Of a stretch of DNA of 64,000 nt, positions 7,954 to 16,459 are shown piece after piece. Source of the stretch: DSBN01 sp041686355 (GTDB lineage Bacteria > Spirochaetota > Spirochaetia > DSM-16054 > Sediminispirochaetaceae). The notes beneath the pieces were generated by a model that was not told where the DNA came from, made no database searches, and saw only the letters and a list, made by a program, of their open reading frames with translations. How positions within the stretch are numbered: the first letter of the stretch is position 1; each line of letters starts with the position of its first letter. The stretch lies in assembly GCA_041686355.1 (NCBI GenBank), contig JAWLDZ010000004.1:15533-79532 (forward strand), given 5' to 3'. The position numbers were made by a program, and so were the translations under genes.

Positions 7954-8901
7954 ATGGCAGAGCGCAAAGAAATTCGTCCAGCGGAGCTGACAGAAGAGGT
8001 AATCGACCAGATAATTTTCGGAATGGAGAATCAACAGGCGGATTTTCTGTTTGATCTCAAGGAGGGAGTTCTAGTTCACTCGGATGAGTCTGTTGTCACG
8101 GAGCAGGAGGGGAGTGAAGAGCGATTTGTTGAACTGCCGAATTGGCGTCCTGTCGACGGGTTCTATCTAATGGAGCGCTTTGTTGCATTTATCAAGAATC
8201 CAATTTACCGACAGGAGATGCGGGATGCTTTAAACGGCGGGCGAGGAGTATTCCGTCGTTTCAAAGATGTGCTGAAACGGTATGAACCGCTGGAACGACA
8301 GTGGTTTACCTTTAAAGAACGGGAAATGCGCCAAGTGGTATGGGATTGGTATGCAGCTGTTACCGATTCGGTAGCCTTAAGTCGATTAGGTGAAGAACCG
8401 GAGGAAACTGAAGAACTTGTATTAAGCGACTTTCTCATCCAGAGTGGAATGGGACGGTGGAAGGATAAAATCGAAGTGTCGGCTGTCGAGGCTAAAAACG
8501 AGTCGGTACAGGATATTTCTGTAGCACTGAAAGATTACTTGCTTGATACCGAATTGAATGACTGCCGGGAAGGTGAACATAGAGAGGTGCTGTATGCCGA
8601 GACGCCCCTCGGCGAGTTCGCCGGCTGTATCATGGGTACCTATGTTGCTTCACAATACAGTACGGTTTTGGATTTGCGGTATATCTATGTCGAACCTCAG
8701 TTTCGCGGTTTGGGGCTTTCACGCCTGTTTATAGACCGTGCCACAGAAATCGCTGCCAAGAACGGGGTTCACCAGATTGTGATTGAGTTGCTTGGAAAGA
8801 CACTTTTTCTGCAGGACGATTTAGAGGAGCGGGGCTTTCGAGAATTTGGGCGTCGCTACGCGCTAAGTGTCGAAGTTGAAAATTCAGAACGGGAAGTTTA
8901 G
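7954..8901 (+). CDS. UPF0158-like domain fused to GNAT acetyltransferase
   Basis: A 315-residue two-part protein. Residues about 10-150 resemble the UPF0158 family: LPNWRPVDGFYLMERF, then GRGVFRRFKDVL and the aromatic QWFTFKEREMRQVVWDW stretch. The C-terminal part (about 195-305) is a GNAT N-acetyltransferase with the acetyl-CoA loop in VEPQFRGLGLSRLFIDRA. The substrate is unknown. The ATG has an AAGGAG ribosome binding site. It lies between proS and a small membrane protein gene. The fold assignments come from motif recognition; GNAT is the more secure. Confidence 0.75.
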   Translation: MAERKEIRPAELTEEVIDQIIFGMENQQADFLFDLKEGVLVHSDESVVTEQEGSEERFVELPNWRPVDGFYLMERFVAFIKNPIYRQEMRDALNGGRGVFRRFKDVLKRYEPLERQWFTFKEREMRQVVWDWYAAVTDSVALSRLGEEPEETEELVLSDFLIQSGMGRWKDKIEVSAVEAKNESVQDISVALKDYLLDTELNDCREGEHREVLYAETPLGEFAGCIMGTYVASQYSTVLDLRYIYVEPQFRGLGLSRLFIDRATEIAAKNGVHQIVIELLGKTLFLQDDLEERGFREFGRRYALSVEVENSEREV

Positions 8902-8918
8902 CTAAAGGTGTATATAGT

Positions 8919-9461
8919 ATGTTCAAACTGACATTCATCATAAAAAAAATAGAAGACCACACTCTGGCCTTAAAACTGCATTGGGGTTTTAGAGCAGCAT
9001 TTGCCTTTTTTGCGGCCATTATCTTTGCGAGCATGCAGGTAAGCACTTCGCAGCAGGGGGGAGGTCTGCTTCCCACTATATTAATTATGCTGTTTGCAGG
9101 TATAGCTCTGTACAATGAAAGTTGGTACTTTCACAAGCAAGATGGCTTGGTGGAGCATCGGCATGGGCTCTTGCTTATTGCTGCCCGTAAGAATTACTCT
9201 GCTTCAGAGATTGAAAGTCTGGAGGTGAAGGCCTTCCGCACCGGAAGTGTTCCCTCCGACCAGAGCGACTCCGGCCGGAGGGAGAACCAGAGGGAGAAAA
9301 GGCGTTTTTTTCAGAAGGATCTACTTACTCTCAGTTTGGTGTTCAGCAGCGGAGAGAAGAAGGATATCGAAATAACCGAGAAAAAAAATAAGGCGGCCCT
9401 GCAGAGCAAGGCCGCCGAAATTTCCGACTTCATGGGTATCCCCTACCACTCGGAGGTGTAA
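8919..9461 (+). CDS. Membrane protein with cytoplasmic PH-like tail, unknown
   Basis: A 180-residue protein with two hydrophobic segments (about 25-43 and 49-66), then a soluble part ending in a basic/acidic stretch. The layout (two helices, then short beta-like segments such as DGLVEHRHGLLLIAARKNY) is like small bacterial PH-domain membrane proteins, but I cannot confirm a family. It starts 17 bp after the GNAT gene with AAAGGTG as ribosome binding site. The end of its reading frame forms half of a perfect palindrome. Confidence 0.6.
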   Translation: MFKLTFIIKKIEDHTLALKLHWGFRAAFAFFAAIIFASMQVSTSQQGGGLLPTILIMLFAGIALYNESWYFHKQDGLVEHRHGLLLIAARKNYSASEIESLEVKAFRTGSVPSDQSDSGRRENQREKRRFFQKDLLTLSLVFSSGEKKDIEITEKKNKAALQSKAAEISDFMGIPYHSEV

Positions 9462-9479
9462 GCCAGGTGGCTTACACCT
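9454..9479. repeat. Perfect 26-bp palindrome between convergent genes
   Basis: AGGTGTAAGCCA (9454-9465), GG, TGGCTTACACCT (9468-9479): a 12-bp perfect inverted repeat that includes the stop codon of the upstream gene. It could fold as a terminator hairpin for both directions, but no T run follows on either side. Confidence 0.6.
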
Positions 9480-9515
9480 AGTGGCGTAAGCTTATTGGCT
9501 TTCGAGGCGGAGTTG

Positions 9516-10538
9516 TTAGTTCAGGCGAGACTTTTGCTCCTGGGTAAAATAGAGGTAGCAGGCCACTTTATGGTCGGTATCGACCTCCAGAAGTTCCGGA
9601 ACGTTCTTTTTGCACACCTCCATTCGATGGGGACAGCGGTCATAAAAATAGCAGCCGAAGCGTTCCTGATCGGGGGCGGGAACGTCCCCTTCCAGTACAA
9701 TCCGCTTCCGGGTGCGCTCGACCTTTGGATCGGGGATCGGTGCCGCAGAGAACAGCGCCTTCGTATATGGATGCAGGGGCTGTTTATACAGACTCTTGCT
9801 GCCGGCGATCTCTACCACTTTACCAAGATACATCACGGCAACCCGGTTGCTGACATACTCGATTACCGACAAGTCGTGGGCAATAAACATATAGGTGAGG
9901 TCGAACTCCTCCTGCAGCTCGAGGAACAGGTTCAGGATCTGTGCTTGTATCGATACATCCAGAGCACTAACCGGCTCGTCGGCCAGAATCACCCGCGGGT
10001 TGAGTGCCAGGGAGCGTGCAATTCCGATGCGCTGGCGCTGACCTCCGGAGAACTCATGGGGATATCGGTTTTTGAAATTGCGGGAGAGGCCAACCCGTTC
10101 CATCAAATTTTCTACCTTTGCCTCCATTTCCTTGCGGTCCATATCCAGCAGTCGGCGATTCCGGTAGATGTCCAGGGGCTCTCGAATTATGTCGTTTACC
10201 ACCATTCGTGGGTTAAGAGAGGCATACGGGTCTTGAAACACCATCTGAATCTGACGTCTCGTCTTTAACAGTTCAAATTGGCTGAGCTTCGTTAGATCGG
10301 TACCCTCAAAAATTACTTCTCCGGAAGTAGGCTGGTACAGCTGAGAAATTGCGCGGGCGGTGGTAGATTTCCCACAGCCCGATTCACCGACAACGCCAAG
10401 GGTTTCTCCCTTACGCAGGGTCAGGTCCACCCCGTCCACAGCTCGGATTGCCCCGACTTTACGTTTAAAAATGATCCCGTCTTCGATCGGGAAGTGCATT
10501 TTAAGATCTTTTGTTTCTAGTAACACATCATGTTTCAT
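9516..10538 (-). CDS. oppF: Oligopeptide ABC transporter ATPase OppF
   Basis: One of two cytoplasmic ATPase subunits of an oligopeptide/dipeptide importer, 340 residues. It has Walker A GESGCGKST, signature SGGQRQRIGIARSLAL, Walker B VILADEPVSALD and a switch His in FIAHDLSV. The C-terminal CYFYDRCPHRMEVCKKN carries the cysteines typical of OppD/OppF/DppD proteins, which bind an Fe-S cluster in some members. Last gene of the minus-strand oppA-B-C-D-F order, 13 bp after oppD. Confidence 0.95.
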   Translation of the reverse strand: MKHDVLLETKDLKMHFPIEDGIIFKRKVGAIRAVDGVDLTLRKGETLGVVGESGCGKSTTARAISQLYQPTSGEVIFEGTDLTKLSQFELLKTRRQIQMVFQDPYASLNPRMVVNDIIREPLDIYRNRRLLDMDRKEMEAKVENLMERVGLSRNFKNRYPHEFSGGQRQRIGIARSLALNPRVILADEPVSALDVSIQAQILNLFLELQEEFDLTYMFIAHDLSVIEYVSNRVAVMYLGKVVEIAGSKSLYKQPLHPYTKALFSAAPIPDPKVERTRKRIVLEGDVPAPDQERFGCYFYDRCPHRMEVCKKNVPELLEVDTDHKVACYLYFTQEQKSRLN

Positions 10539-10551
10539 GTATTTAAACTCC

Positions 10552-11535
10552 TCATGAATAGAGCCAGCAGCTGACTCTGCGGGTGGATGAGCCGTCTTGG
10601 GTTTTTACCTCGCTAGGATACTTATTTTTGCAAATATCCATGGCATGGGGACAGCGGGGGTAAAAGGGGCAGCAATCCGGTAGATCGATAAGGTTTGGCG
10701 GCTGCCCGGGAATAGACGAAAGCTTTTTACCGGTTTTTTTGTCCAGTCGAGGTACGGAACTTATAAGTCCCTGAGTATAGGGGTGCTTTGGATCTTCAAA
10801 CAGCGATTCAGTGTCCGCCTCTTCTACTATTCGACCGGCGTACATAACCGCAATTCGGTCGCACAGACCGGCTACTACTCCCAGGTCGTGGGTGATCATT
10901 ATGAGCGCGGTGCCGAGACGGTCGGATAAGTCCTGCATAATTTCCAGTATTTGGGCTTGAATAGTTACGTCCAGCGCGGTGGTTGGCTCATCAGCTATAA
11001 GCACCTGGGGGTTGCAGCTGAGGGCCATGGCAATCATTACCCTCTGCCGCATTCCACCGGAGAACTGGTGCGGATAGTTATCGATGCGCCTTTCCGGTTT
11101 AGGAAGGCCCACCATCCGCAGCATTTCAATTGAATGCTCCCGTGCGGTTTTTTTATCTTCATGCTGGTGAAGCATTATTGTTTCGACCATCTGGGTGGAA
11201 ATCTTCAAAAAGGGGTTAAGGCTGGTCATTGGGTCTTGAAAGATCATAGAGATCTTGTTTCCACGGATATTCCTTAATTTTGATTTGGGCAGCTTTAAGA
11301 TATCCACCCCTTCCAATTTTACACTTCCTCCTACTATTTTCCCGGGAGGTGAAGGGATTAAGCGCAGCAATGACTGGTTGGTCACTGATTTACCGGAACC
11401 GGACTCACCGACGATTCCCAGCGATTCCTTACGTCCCAAGGAGAAGGAAACTCCGTCTACCGCCTTTACAGTGCCTTCGTCGGTTTTAAAGTATGTCTTC
11501 AAGTCTTCGACTTGTAGTAGTTTTTCTTCACTCAT
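10552..11535 (-). CDS. oppD: Oligopeptide ABC transporter ATPase OppD
   Basis: Second ATPase of the peptide importer, 327 residues. It has Walker A GESGSGKS, signature SGGMRQRVMIAMALS, Walker B VLIADEPTTALD and the OppD-type cysteine tail (CCPFYPRCPHAMDIC). It pairs with OppF as a heterodimer under the OppB/OppC channel. Tight spacing to both neighbours supports one transcript. Confidence 0.95.
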   Translation of the reverse strand: MSEEKLLQVEDLKTYFKTDEGTVKAVDGVSFSLGRKESLGIVGESGSGKSVTNQSLLRLIPSPPGKIVGGSVKLEGVDILKLPKSKLRNIRGNKISMIFQDPMTSLNPFLKISTQMVETIMLHQHEDKKTAREHSIEMLRMVGLPKPERRIDNYPHQFSGGMRQRVMIAMALSCNPQVLIADEPTTALDVTIQAQILEIMQDLSDRLGTALIMITHDLGVVAGLCDRIAVMYAGRIVEEADTESLFEDPKHPYTQGLISSVPRLDKKTGKKLSSIPGQPPNLIDLPDCCPFYPRCPHAMDICKNKYPSEVKTQDGSSTRRVSCWLYS

Positions 11536-11557
11536 TTAGTCGTTCCTCTCTTGAAAC

Positions 11558-12850
11558 TTACAGTTTATTTTTACTCTGCGGATCGAATGCATCCCGCAGT
11601 CCGTCGCCGAGAAAATTCATGGCGAACAGGAAGATCGTCATAGCGATGGCTGGAAAGAACAAACGCCAGGGATAGGCCCGCATTCCCTCTACCGCATCTC
11701 CGATTAGAGAACCCCAGGATGCATAAGGGGCTGAAATACCGAGCCCTAGGAAGGAGAGAAACGCTTCCATCTGGATAAATACAGGAATCCTCAGGGTAGT
11801 ATATACAATAATGATTCCAAAGGTATTCGGGACCAAGTGCCGGAAAATAATTCTGGTTGAACTTGCACCCATAGAACGGGCGGCTTCAACGTACTCTGAG
11901 TTTTTCAGCGATATGATCTGTCCTCGTACTACCCGGGCGACTGTAAGCCAGCTCACTAAGGAAAGGGCTAGGAACATAAGCAGGATACTGCGGCCAAACA
12001 GGGCCATCAGAATTATCACCAGCATCATATAGGGCATGCTGTACATGATGTCGACGATACGCATGATAATATAATCGGTCTTTCCGCCGACATATCCGGC
12101 AATGGCGCCGAAAAACAGGCCGAGAAGCACCGAGGTTATTCCACCTATCAGACCGATGGCAATCGACATCTGGCCGCCCCAGACAGTTCGGGCCAGCATA
12201 TCACGTCCCAGATAGTCGGTTCCGAAGAGGTACCTGCGCTCATGCACTTTAACCTCTTCGCCGTCGATTACCTCTGTTTCAGACTCTATTTGCCGGCGCA
12301 TCGCTTCAAGCTCGGCCTTCTCTTCTTCGTTGAGGTTAACCCGGCCTTCTTCAACCGCAATGTCTCGTCGTGCCCGTTGGATCGCCCGTTCGGCATCGGC
12401 AATTGCATCTTTCTCCTTCCGTGTCAGCTCTTCACCGCCGGCGGAGGAGGGGTCTGTATATCTCTCACGGGCCTCTTCGATTGTCTGTTCTATCAGCCGC
12501 TGGTCCTCTTCGGTCCACTCAACGCGTCCATCCTTGGCTGCCAGCGTGGTGAGTTCAATAATCTTTCGTTCCAGCATCTGCTCGCCGGCAGTCTCGGAAA
12601 AAGAGGGCGGCAGGTGGATATGGCTCATTTGCTGCTCTTTGTATGAGTAAATCGGAAGAACCGGTGCTAAAAGTGCGATCAGGCTGTAAAGAGCTACCAC
12701 AACCAATCCGGCAATGGCCATTTTGTTTCTTTTAAGCCTGCGCCAGGCGTCTTTGTATAAACTGTTTCCCTTTAACGGTTGATTGAACTCATTGGTGGCC
12801 TGCAGCCCAGTTTGTAGGCGGCTTTCTTTCTTGTTTTCATTGGTGCTCAC
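11558..12850 (-). CDS. oppC: Oligopeptide ABC transporter permease OppC with large inserted charged domain
   Basis: Inner-membrane permease of the importer. The conserved parts are present: a first transmembrane helix (about residues 44-68), FGTDYLGRDMLARTVWGG, and the permease core with EAARSMGASSTRIIFRHLVPN. It is 430 residues, against about 300 in usual OppC. The extra ~125 residues sit in the first periplasmic loop, between HLPPSF and the RRYLFGTD motif. They are rich in Glu, Arg and Ala and look helical or coiled coil. Frame and neighbours are normal, so this is a real insertion and not a fusion artefact. Confidence 0.93.
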   Translation of the reverse strand: MSTNENKKESRLQTGLQATNEFNQPLKGNSLYKDAWRRLKRNKMAIAGLVVVALYSLIALLAPVLPIYSYKEQQMSHIHLPPSFSETAGEQMLERKIIELTTLAAKDGRVEWTEEDQRLIEQTIEEARERYTDPSSAGGEELTRKEKDAIADAERAIQRARRDIAVEEGRVNLNEEEKAELEAMRRQIESETEVIDGEEVKVHERRYLFGTDYLGRDMLARTVWGGQMSIAIGLIGGITSVLLGLFFGAIAGYVGGKTDYIIMRIVDIMYSMPYMMLVIILMALFGRSILLMFLALSLVSWLTVARVVRGQIISLKNSEYVEAARSMGASSTRIIFRHLVPNTFGIIIVYTTLRIPVFIQMEAFLSFLGLGISAPYASWGSLIGDAVEGMRAYPWRLFFPAIAMTIFLFAMNFLGDGLRDAFDPQSKNKL

Positions 12851-12861
12851 GGTTCAACTCC

Positions 12862-13791
12862 CTATTTATATGTAATCCGTGGATCTAGGAACGAGTAGAT
12901 AATATCGACTATAAAGTTCATCAGTACTAATATAACCGAATATACAATCACCGTGCCCATGATCAAGGTGTAATCCCGGTTCAAGGCGGACTGTACAAAA
13001 AACCTCCCCAGCCCGGGTACACGAAAGATTTGTTCTACCACTACCGAACCGGTTACGATGCTGGCAAACGCAGGGCCGACATAGCTGACTACCGGCAGCA
13101 GTGAGCCCTTGAGTACGTGTCGTCTAATAATAACCGAATCTCTGAGGCCCTTCGACTGGGCTGTGCGTATGAAATCGCTGCGCAGCATTTCAAGCATACT
13201 GGCGCGGGAAAGTCGGGCTATGGTAGCAAAGGGCTGCATGGATAAGGTAATGGCGGGCATCAAAATGGTGATCCAGCCGTATCTGCCTGTAATCCAGCCG
13301 GAGGTCGGCAGAAGATCCCATCGCAATGCAAAAAAGTACATCAAGACCGGCCCTATGACAAACAGGGGAACGGTTATACCGATAATTGCGATCGCCATCG
13401 CCAGGTAATCAATCCAGCTGTTTTGATTGAGGGCGGATAAAATTCCGGCATTTACTCCGACTATGAGAGCCAAACCCAAAGCAACAAATCCGAGCAGCAG
13501 GGAATTAGGCAAACTGTTGGCTATATAAAAATTTACATCGTGGTCTTGATAACGGAAGGATGGCCCCAAATCTCCACGTACTATATCTCCCATATAGCGG
13601 AGATACTGCATGTGCAGCGGCGCATTTAGGTTAAACTTTGCTTCAATATTCTTCATAACCTGTTCCGGGGGGCGCCGTTCGGCGTCAAAAGGCCCTCCTG
13701 GGGCAATGCGAATGAGAAAAAAACTGATAGTTACCACAATAAAGAGTGTGGGAATCAGTCCTATCAGGCGTCTTATAATGTATTTCGTCAT
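12862..13791 (-). CDS. oppB: Oligopeptide ABC transporter permease OppB
   Basis: Inner-membrane permease with the family N-terminus YIIRRLIGLIPTLFIVVTISF, six predicted helices and the EAA loop (IRTAQSKGLRDSVIIRRHVLKGS). I chose the ATG at 13791 because GGAG lies at the right spacing and it begins the usual OppB N-terminus; an in-frame start seven codons earlier lacks this. Lies 11 bp before oppC and just downstream of a hairpin that follows oppA. Confidence 0.95.
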   Translation of the reverse strand: MTKYIIRRLIGLIPTLFIVVTISFFLIRIAPGGPFDAERRPPEQVMKNIEAKFNLNAPLHMQYLRYMGDIVRGDLGPSFRYQDHDVNFYIANSLPNSLLLGFVALGLALIVGVNAGILSALNQNSWIDYLAMAIAIIGITVPLFVIGPVLMYFFALRWDLLPTSGWITGRYGWITILMPAITLSMQPFATIARLSRASMLEMLRSDFIRTAQSKGLRDSVIIRRHVLKGSLLPVVSYVGPAFASIVTGSVVVEQIFRVPGLGRFFVQSALNRDYTLIMGTVIVYSVILVLMNFIVDIIYSFLDPRITYK

Positions 13792-13869
13792 GGTTTTCTC
13801 CAAACTCCACATGGCGCAGGTAAAAGCGTATGGTACCCTCGCCTAAAAAAATTCTCAAGAAAAAGGGAA

Positions 13870-13893
13870 AAGCCGGCAGCGAACTGCCGGCTT
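13870..13893 (-). terminator. Hairpin between oppA and oppB (partial terminator)
   Basis: AAGCCGGCAG (13870-13879), loop CGAA, CTGCCGGCTT (13884-13893): a perfect 10-bp stem. On the minus strand it is followed by TTCCCTTTTTC, a broken T run. It lies 17 bp after the oppA stop and before oppB. Such hairpins commonly let the binding protein be made in excess of the membrane parts. Confidence 0.8.
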
Positions 13894-13909
13894 GTAAGGA
13901 TGATTTTTA

Positions 13910-15505
13910 TTATTTTTTATAGATATCTTTGGGAGGATGATAATCCATGGTGTTCACATACCATCCACCCCAGTCATCGAGGTCGATCATGTTGTTGGTG
14001 GTGTAGTGGTAAATCGGTATCACACCCTGTTCCTGATCGATGAAAATTTCCTCAGCTTCCTGAAGAACTTCGAAGCGCTCTTCCCCGGCGGGCATTCGGG
14101 CGGCTTTGTTTATCAGCTCGTCATAACGCTCATTTTCGAAATTTCCACCGTTCATGGCAGCTCCGCTGAGGAACATATCGAGGAAGGTGTTTGGATCCTG
14201 ATAGTCTCCGATCCAGCCGGCTCGAGCAACCTGAAAATCGCCCTGTCGTCGGCTTGACAGATAGGTCGACCACTCCTGGTTCACCAGTTCTGATTCTATA
14301 CCAAGGTTTTCAGCCCACTGTTCCTGCATGTACTCGGCAACCTTTTTATGGGCTTCGTTAGTGTTGTAAAGGATCTCGAATTCCGGAAAGTCCTCACCAT
14401 CGGGATAACCGGCATCTGCCAGGAGTTCCCTAGCTTTTTCTACATCCATTCCATTCCCGTCGACACCCGGATAACCGGCCATCTCGGGAACCATGGAAGT
14501 TGCCGGTACCTGGCCGCCTTTGGTAATTTTTTCTACTAAAGTTTCACGGTCAAAGGCCATTGCCAAGGCTTTACGAACTCTCTCATCGTCAAAGGGGTCT
14601 TTTTCGTTCTGGATGGTGTAGTAGTAGGTTCCCAGGTAGGGTGCGTTATGATAGTCGTCGCGGAGTTTGGCGGAATCCATCTGATCCAGGGGAACGGTGG
14701 TCATCCAGTCGGCTTCGCCGTTGAGGTACATGTTGTACCCGGTATTGTTATCGTCGATCGGCAGATAGACGACCCGGTCGAGGCTGACAACGTCGGCGTC
14801 CCAGTAGGTGTCGTTCGGTACAACAGCAATCTCCTGTTGGGGTTTCCACGTTTCAAGAGTGAAGGGGCCGTTTCCGACAAAGTTTTCCGGAGAGGTCCAC
14901 TCGTTACCGTGTTCTTCAATTGCGTGCATGGGAACTACGGCGAAGGAGTAGTGGGGCAATGCTCCCAGTACGTAGGGCAGAGGCCCAACTAGTTCAAGGC
15001 GGAAAGTATAGTCATCAACCGCTTCAACCCCGACTGCATCAGCATCAGCGTCGCCGGCGTTGTACTCTGCTGCGCCCTCAATAAACATATTCGGGAACCA
15101 TGCATAGGGTGCAGCGGTTTCCGGGTCCAGCATACGCAGCCATGAATCTACAACTGTCTGCGCTGTAATTGGCACTCCGTCACTCCAGGTGGTTTCACGC
15201 AGGTGGAAGGTGTACACCGTTCCATCATCGCTTACGTCCCAGCTTTTTGCCAATCCGGGAACCGGTTCGGCTGTTTCCGGATCGTAGGTTGTAAGACCTT
15301 CGAAAATCGACATGTAAATACGATGCTCAGGAACTCCCGAGATTAGGTGCGGGTCAAGAGTTTCGGGCTCCGCTCCATTTACAATGATAAATTCGGAAGG
15401 CTCTTCTTGAGCCGCTTCGGTTGTCTGGCCTTCGTCTTGTTGTCCGCCTGCGAAAGCAGTAACGGCAAGAGAGACCATAAGCAGGAAAACAAGTAGTTTT
15501 CTCAT
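13910..15505 (-). CDS. oppA: Oligopeptide-binding protein OppA
   Basis: Periplasmic solute-binding protein of family 5, capturing oligopeptides for OppBCDF. At 531 residues it is full length, with ETLDPHLISGVPEHRIYMSIFEGL, the family region LAKSWDVSDDGTVYTFHLR, and WSDGVPITAQTVVDSW. The signal peptide ends LAVTAFA-GGQQDEG, a signal-peptidase I type with no lipobox cysteine, so the protein is predicted soluble in the periplasm. The ribosome binding site AAAAGGAG precedes the ATG. Probably expressed above the rest of the operon because of the hairpin downstream. Confidence 0.95.
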   Translation of the reverse strand: MRKLLVFLLMVSLAVTAFAGGQQDEGQTTEAAQEEPSEFIIVNGAEPETLDPHLISGVPEHRIYMSIFEGLTTYDPETAEPVPGLAKSWDVSDDGTVYTFHLRETTWSDGVPITAQTVVDSWLRMLDPETAAPYAWFPNMFIEGAAEYNAGDADADAVGVEAVDDYTFRLELVGPLPYVLGALPHYSFAVVPMHAIEEHGNEWTSPENFVGNGPFTLETWKPQQEIAVVPNDTYWDADVVSLDRVVYLPIDDNNTGYNMYLNGEADWMTTVPLDQMDSAKLRDDYHNAPYLGTYYYTIQNEKDPFDDERVRKALAMAFDRETLVEKITKGGQVPATSMVPEMAGYPGVDGNGMDVEKARELLADAGYPDGEDFPEFEILYNTNEAHKKVAEYMQEQWAENLGIESELVNQEWSTYLSSRRQGDFQVARAGWIGDYQDPNTFLDMFLSGAAMNGGNFENERYDELINKAARMPAGEERFEVLQEAEEIFIDQEQGVIPIYHYTTNNMIDLDDWGGWYVNTMDYHPPKDIYKK

Positions 15506-15649
15506 CTCTTACTCCTTTTTGTAAGTTTAATAAAATAGAGTAAATCATAAGTAGCGTTTTTTCAAGAACAAAATGGTGTAACCGGCTGATAAATGGTTCC
15601 TGTGTGTGAAGAATATATATGTATATTTATTTAAAGTAGAAGGAATTGA

Positions 15650-15676
15650 TTGATAAATATGCAAGCGGTTTATCAA
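15650..15676. promoter_or_regulatory. Inverted repeat with a LacI/cre-like core upstream of oppA
   Basis: TTGATAAA (15650-15657) and TTTATCAA (15669-15676) form an 8-bp perfect inverted repeat with an 11-bp spacer. The spacer region reads TGCAAGCGGTTTAT, which resembles LacI-family or cre operators (TGnAAnCGnTTn). It is 145 bp upstream of oppA, in a 258-bp intergenic stretch with no gene. A role in opp control is possible but unproved. Confidence 0.4.
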
Positions 15677-15763
15677 GTCTGGTGGACTTATGTCCTATTT
15701 GAAAGTAAAAAACGGGCATTTTATAAAATTGGAAAGATGGAAAGGAAAAAGGGGAGTTTATAA

Positions 15764-16177
15764 TTATTCAGAGTTTTTATTTTTGTTCATCAGATCCCTT
15801 TCGGCTTCAACCCAGGCTTTCGCCTGTTGCAAAAGAATGCTGCGCACCCGTTGACTGTGGATTCTCCGGAAAACTTTCAATAATGCCGTCTCCTCAGGAC
15901 TTACAAGTACCCGTTCAAAGGGGGCAAAGCTTTCGCTCTCGGCGCTGTAGGAGCCCTGTGCAGAGTCTCCCGACAATTTTGGGAGTAGCTGAGCTATCGG
16001 CACCTTCAGTATCCGGGAGATATCTATCATCCGCTCCACGGTTATCCGGCTTTGTCCATATTCGTACTTTTGAAGTTGCTGAAAGGAGATGTTAAGCTGA
16101 TCGGCAAGAGATTGCTGAGACAAGCCTGCTTCTTCACGGAATTTCCGTATATTTCGGCCTAACTGCTTTGCATCCAT
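15764..16177 (-). CDS. XRE-family transcriptional regulator
   Basis: A 137-residue regulator with an N-terminal helix-turn-helix (LGRNIRKFREEAGLSQQSLADQLNISFQQLQKYEYGQSRI, about residues 6-45) and a helical C-terminal part that may mediate dimerisation. It lies upstream of oppA on the same strand and divergent from the nqr operon, and could control either. A -10-like GATAAT on the minus strand (16191-16186) would start transcription two bases before its ATG, and no ribosome binding site is visible. Confidence 0.85.
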   Translation of the reverse strand: MDAKQLGRNIRKFREEAGLSQQSLADQLNISFQQLQKYEYGQSRITVERMIDISRILKVPIAQLLPKLSGDSAQGSYSAESESFAPFERVLVSPEETALLKVFRRIHSQRVRSILLQQAKAWVEAERDLMNKNKNSE

Positions 16178-16423
16178 AGATACCCATTATCTTGTGAAAA
16201 CCGTCGATATACTACTAAACAGAAGTGGTAAAAAGAAACTCGTAAGTACCCTTAGTAGTAGTAGTCAGGGAAGATAGAGTCTTTATCTTGCCGTTCCTAA
16301 CTATTTTATTCATGAAGGCGCCGGCTGCTGGAAAGAAGTGTGGGATAGGTGGATTTATTTTTTCTAATGTATCAGACTGGAATAAAAATATTAAAAAAAC
16401 ACTTCGATTTTGGAAATGTCTGT

Positions 16424-16451
16424 TTGACAACGAGTTCTAAAGCCTTAATAC
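16424..16451 (+). promoter_or_regulatory. Candidate promoter of the nqr operon
   Basis: Perfect -35 TTGACA (16424-16429), 16-bp spacer, weak -10 TAATAC (16446-16451). Predicted start is 16458, two bases before the first plausible nqrB ATG (16460). The 282-bp stretch between the XRE gene and nqrB holds nothing else I recognise. Confidence 0.5.
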
Positions 16452-16459
16452 TAATTGTT

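Noticed and set aside
9495..10268. Long plus-strand frame of 257 codons
   Set aside because: Antisense shadow of oppF, which has all ABC ATPase motifs.
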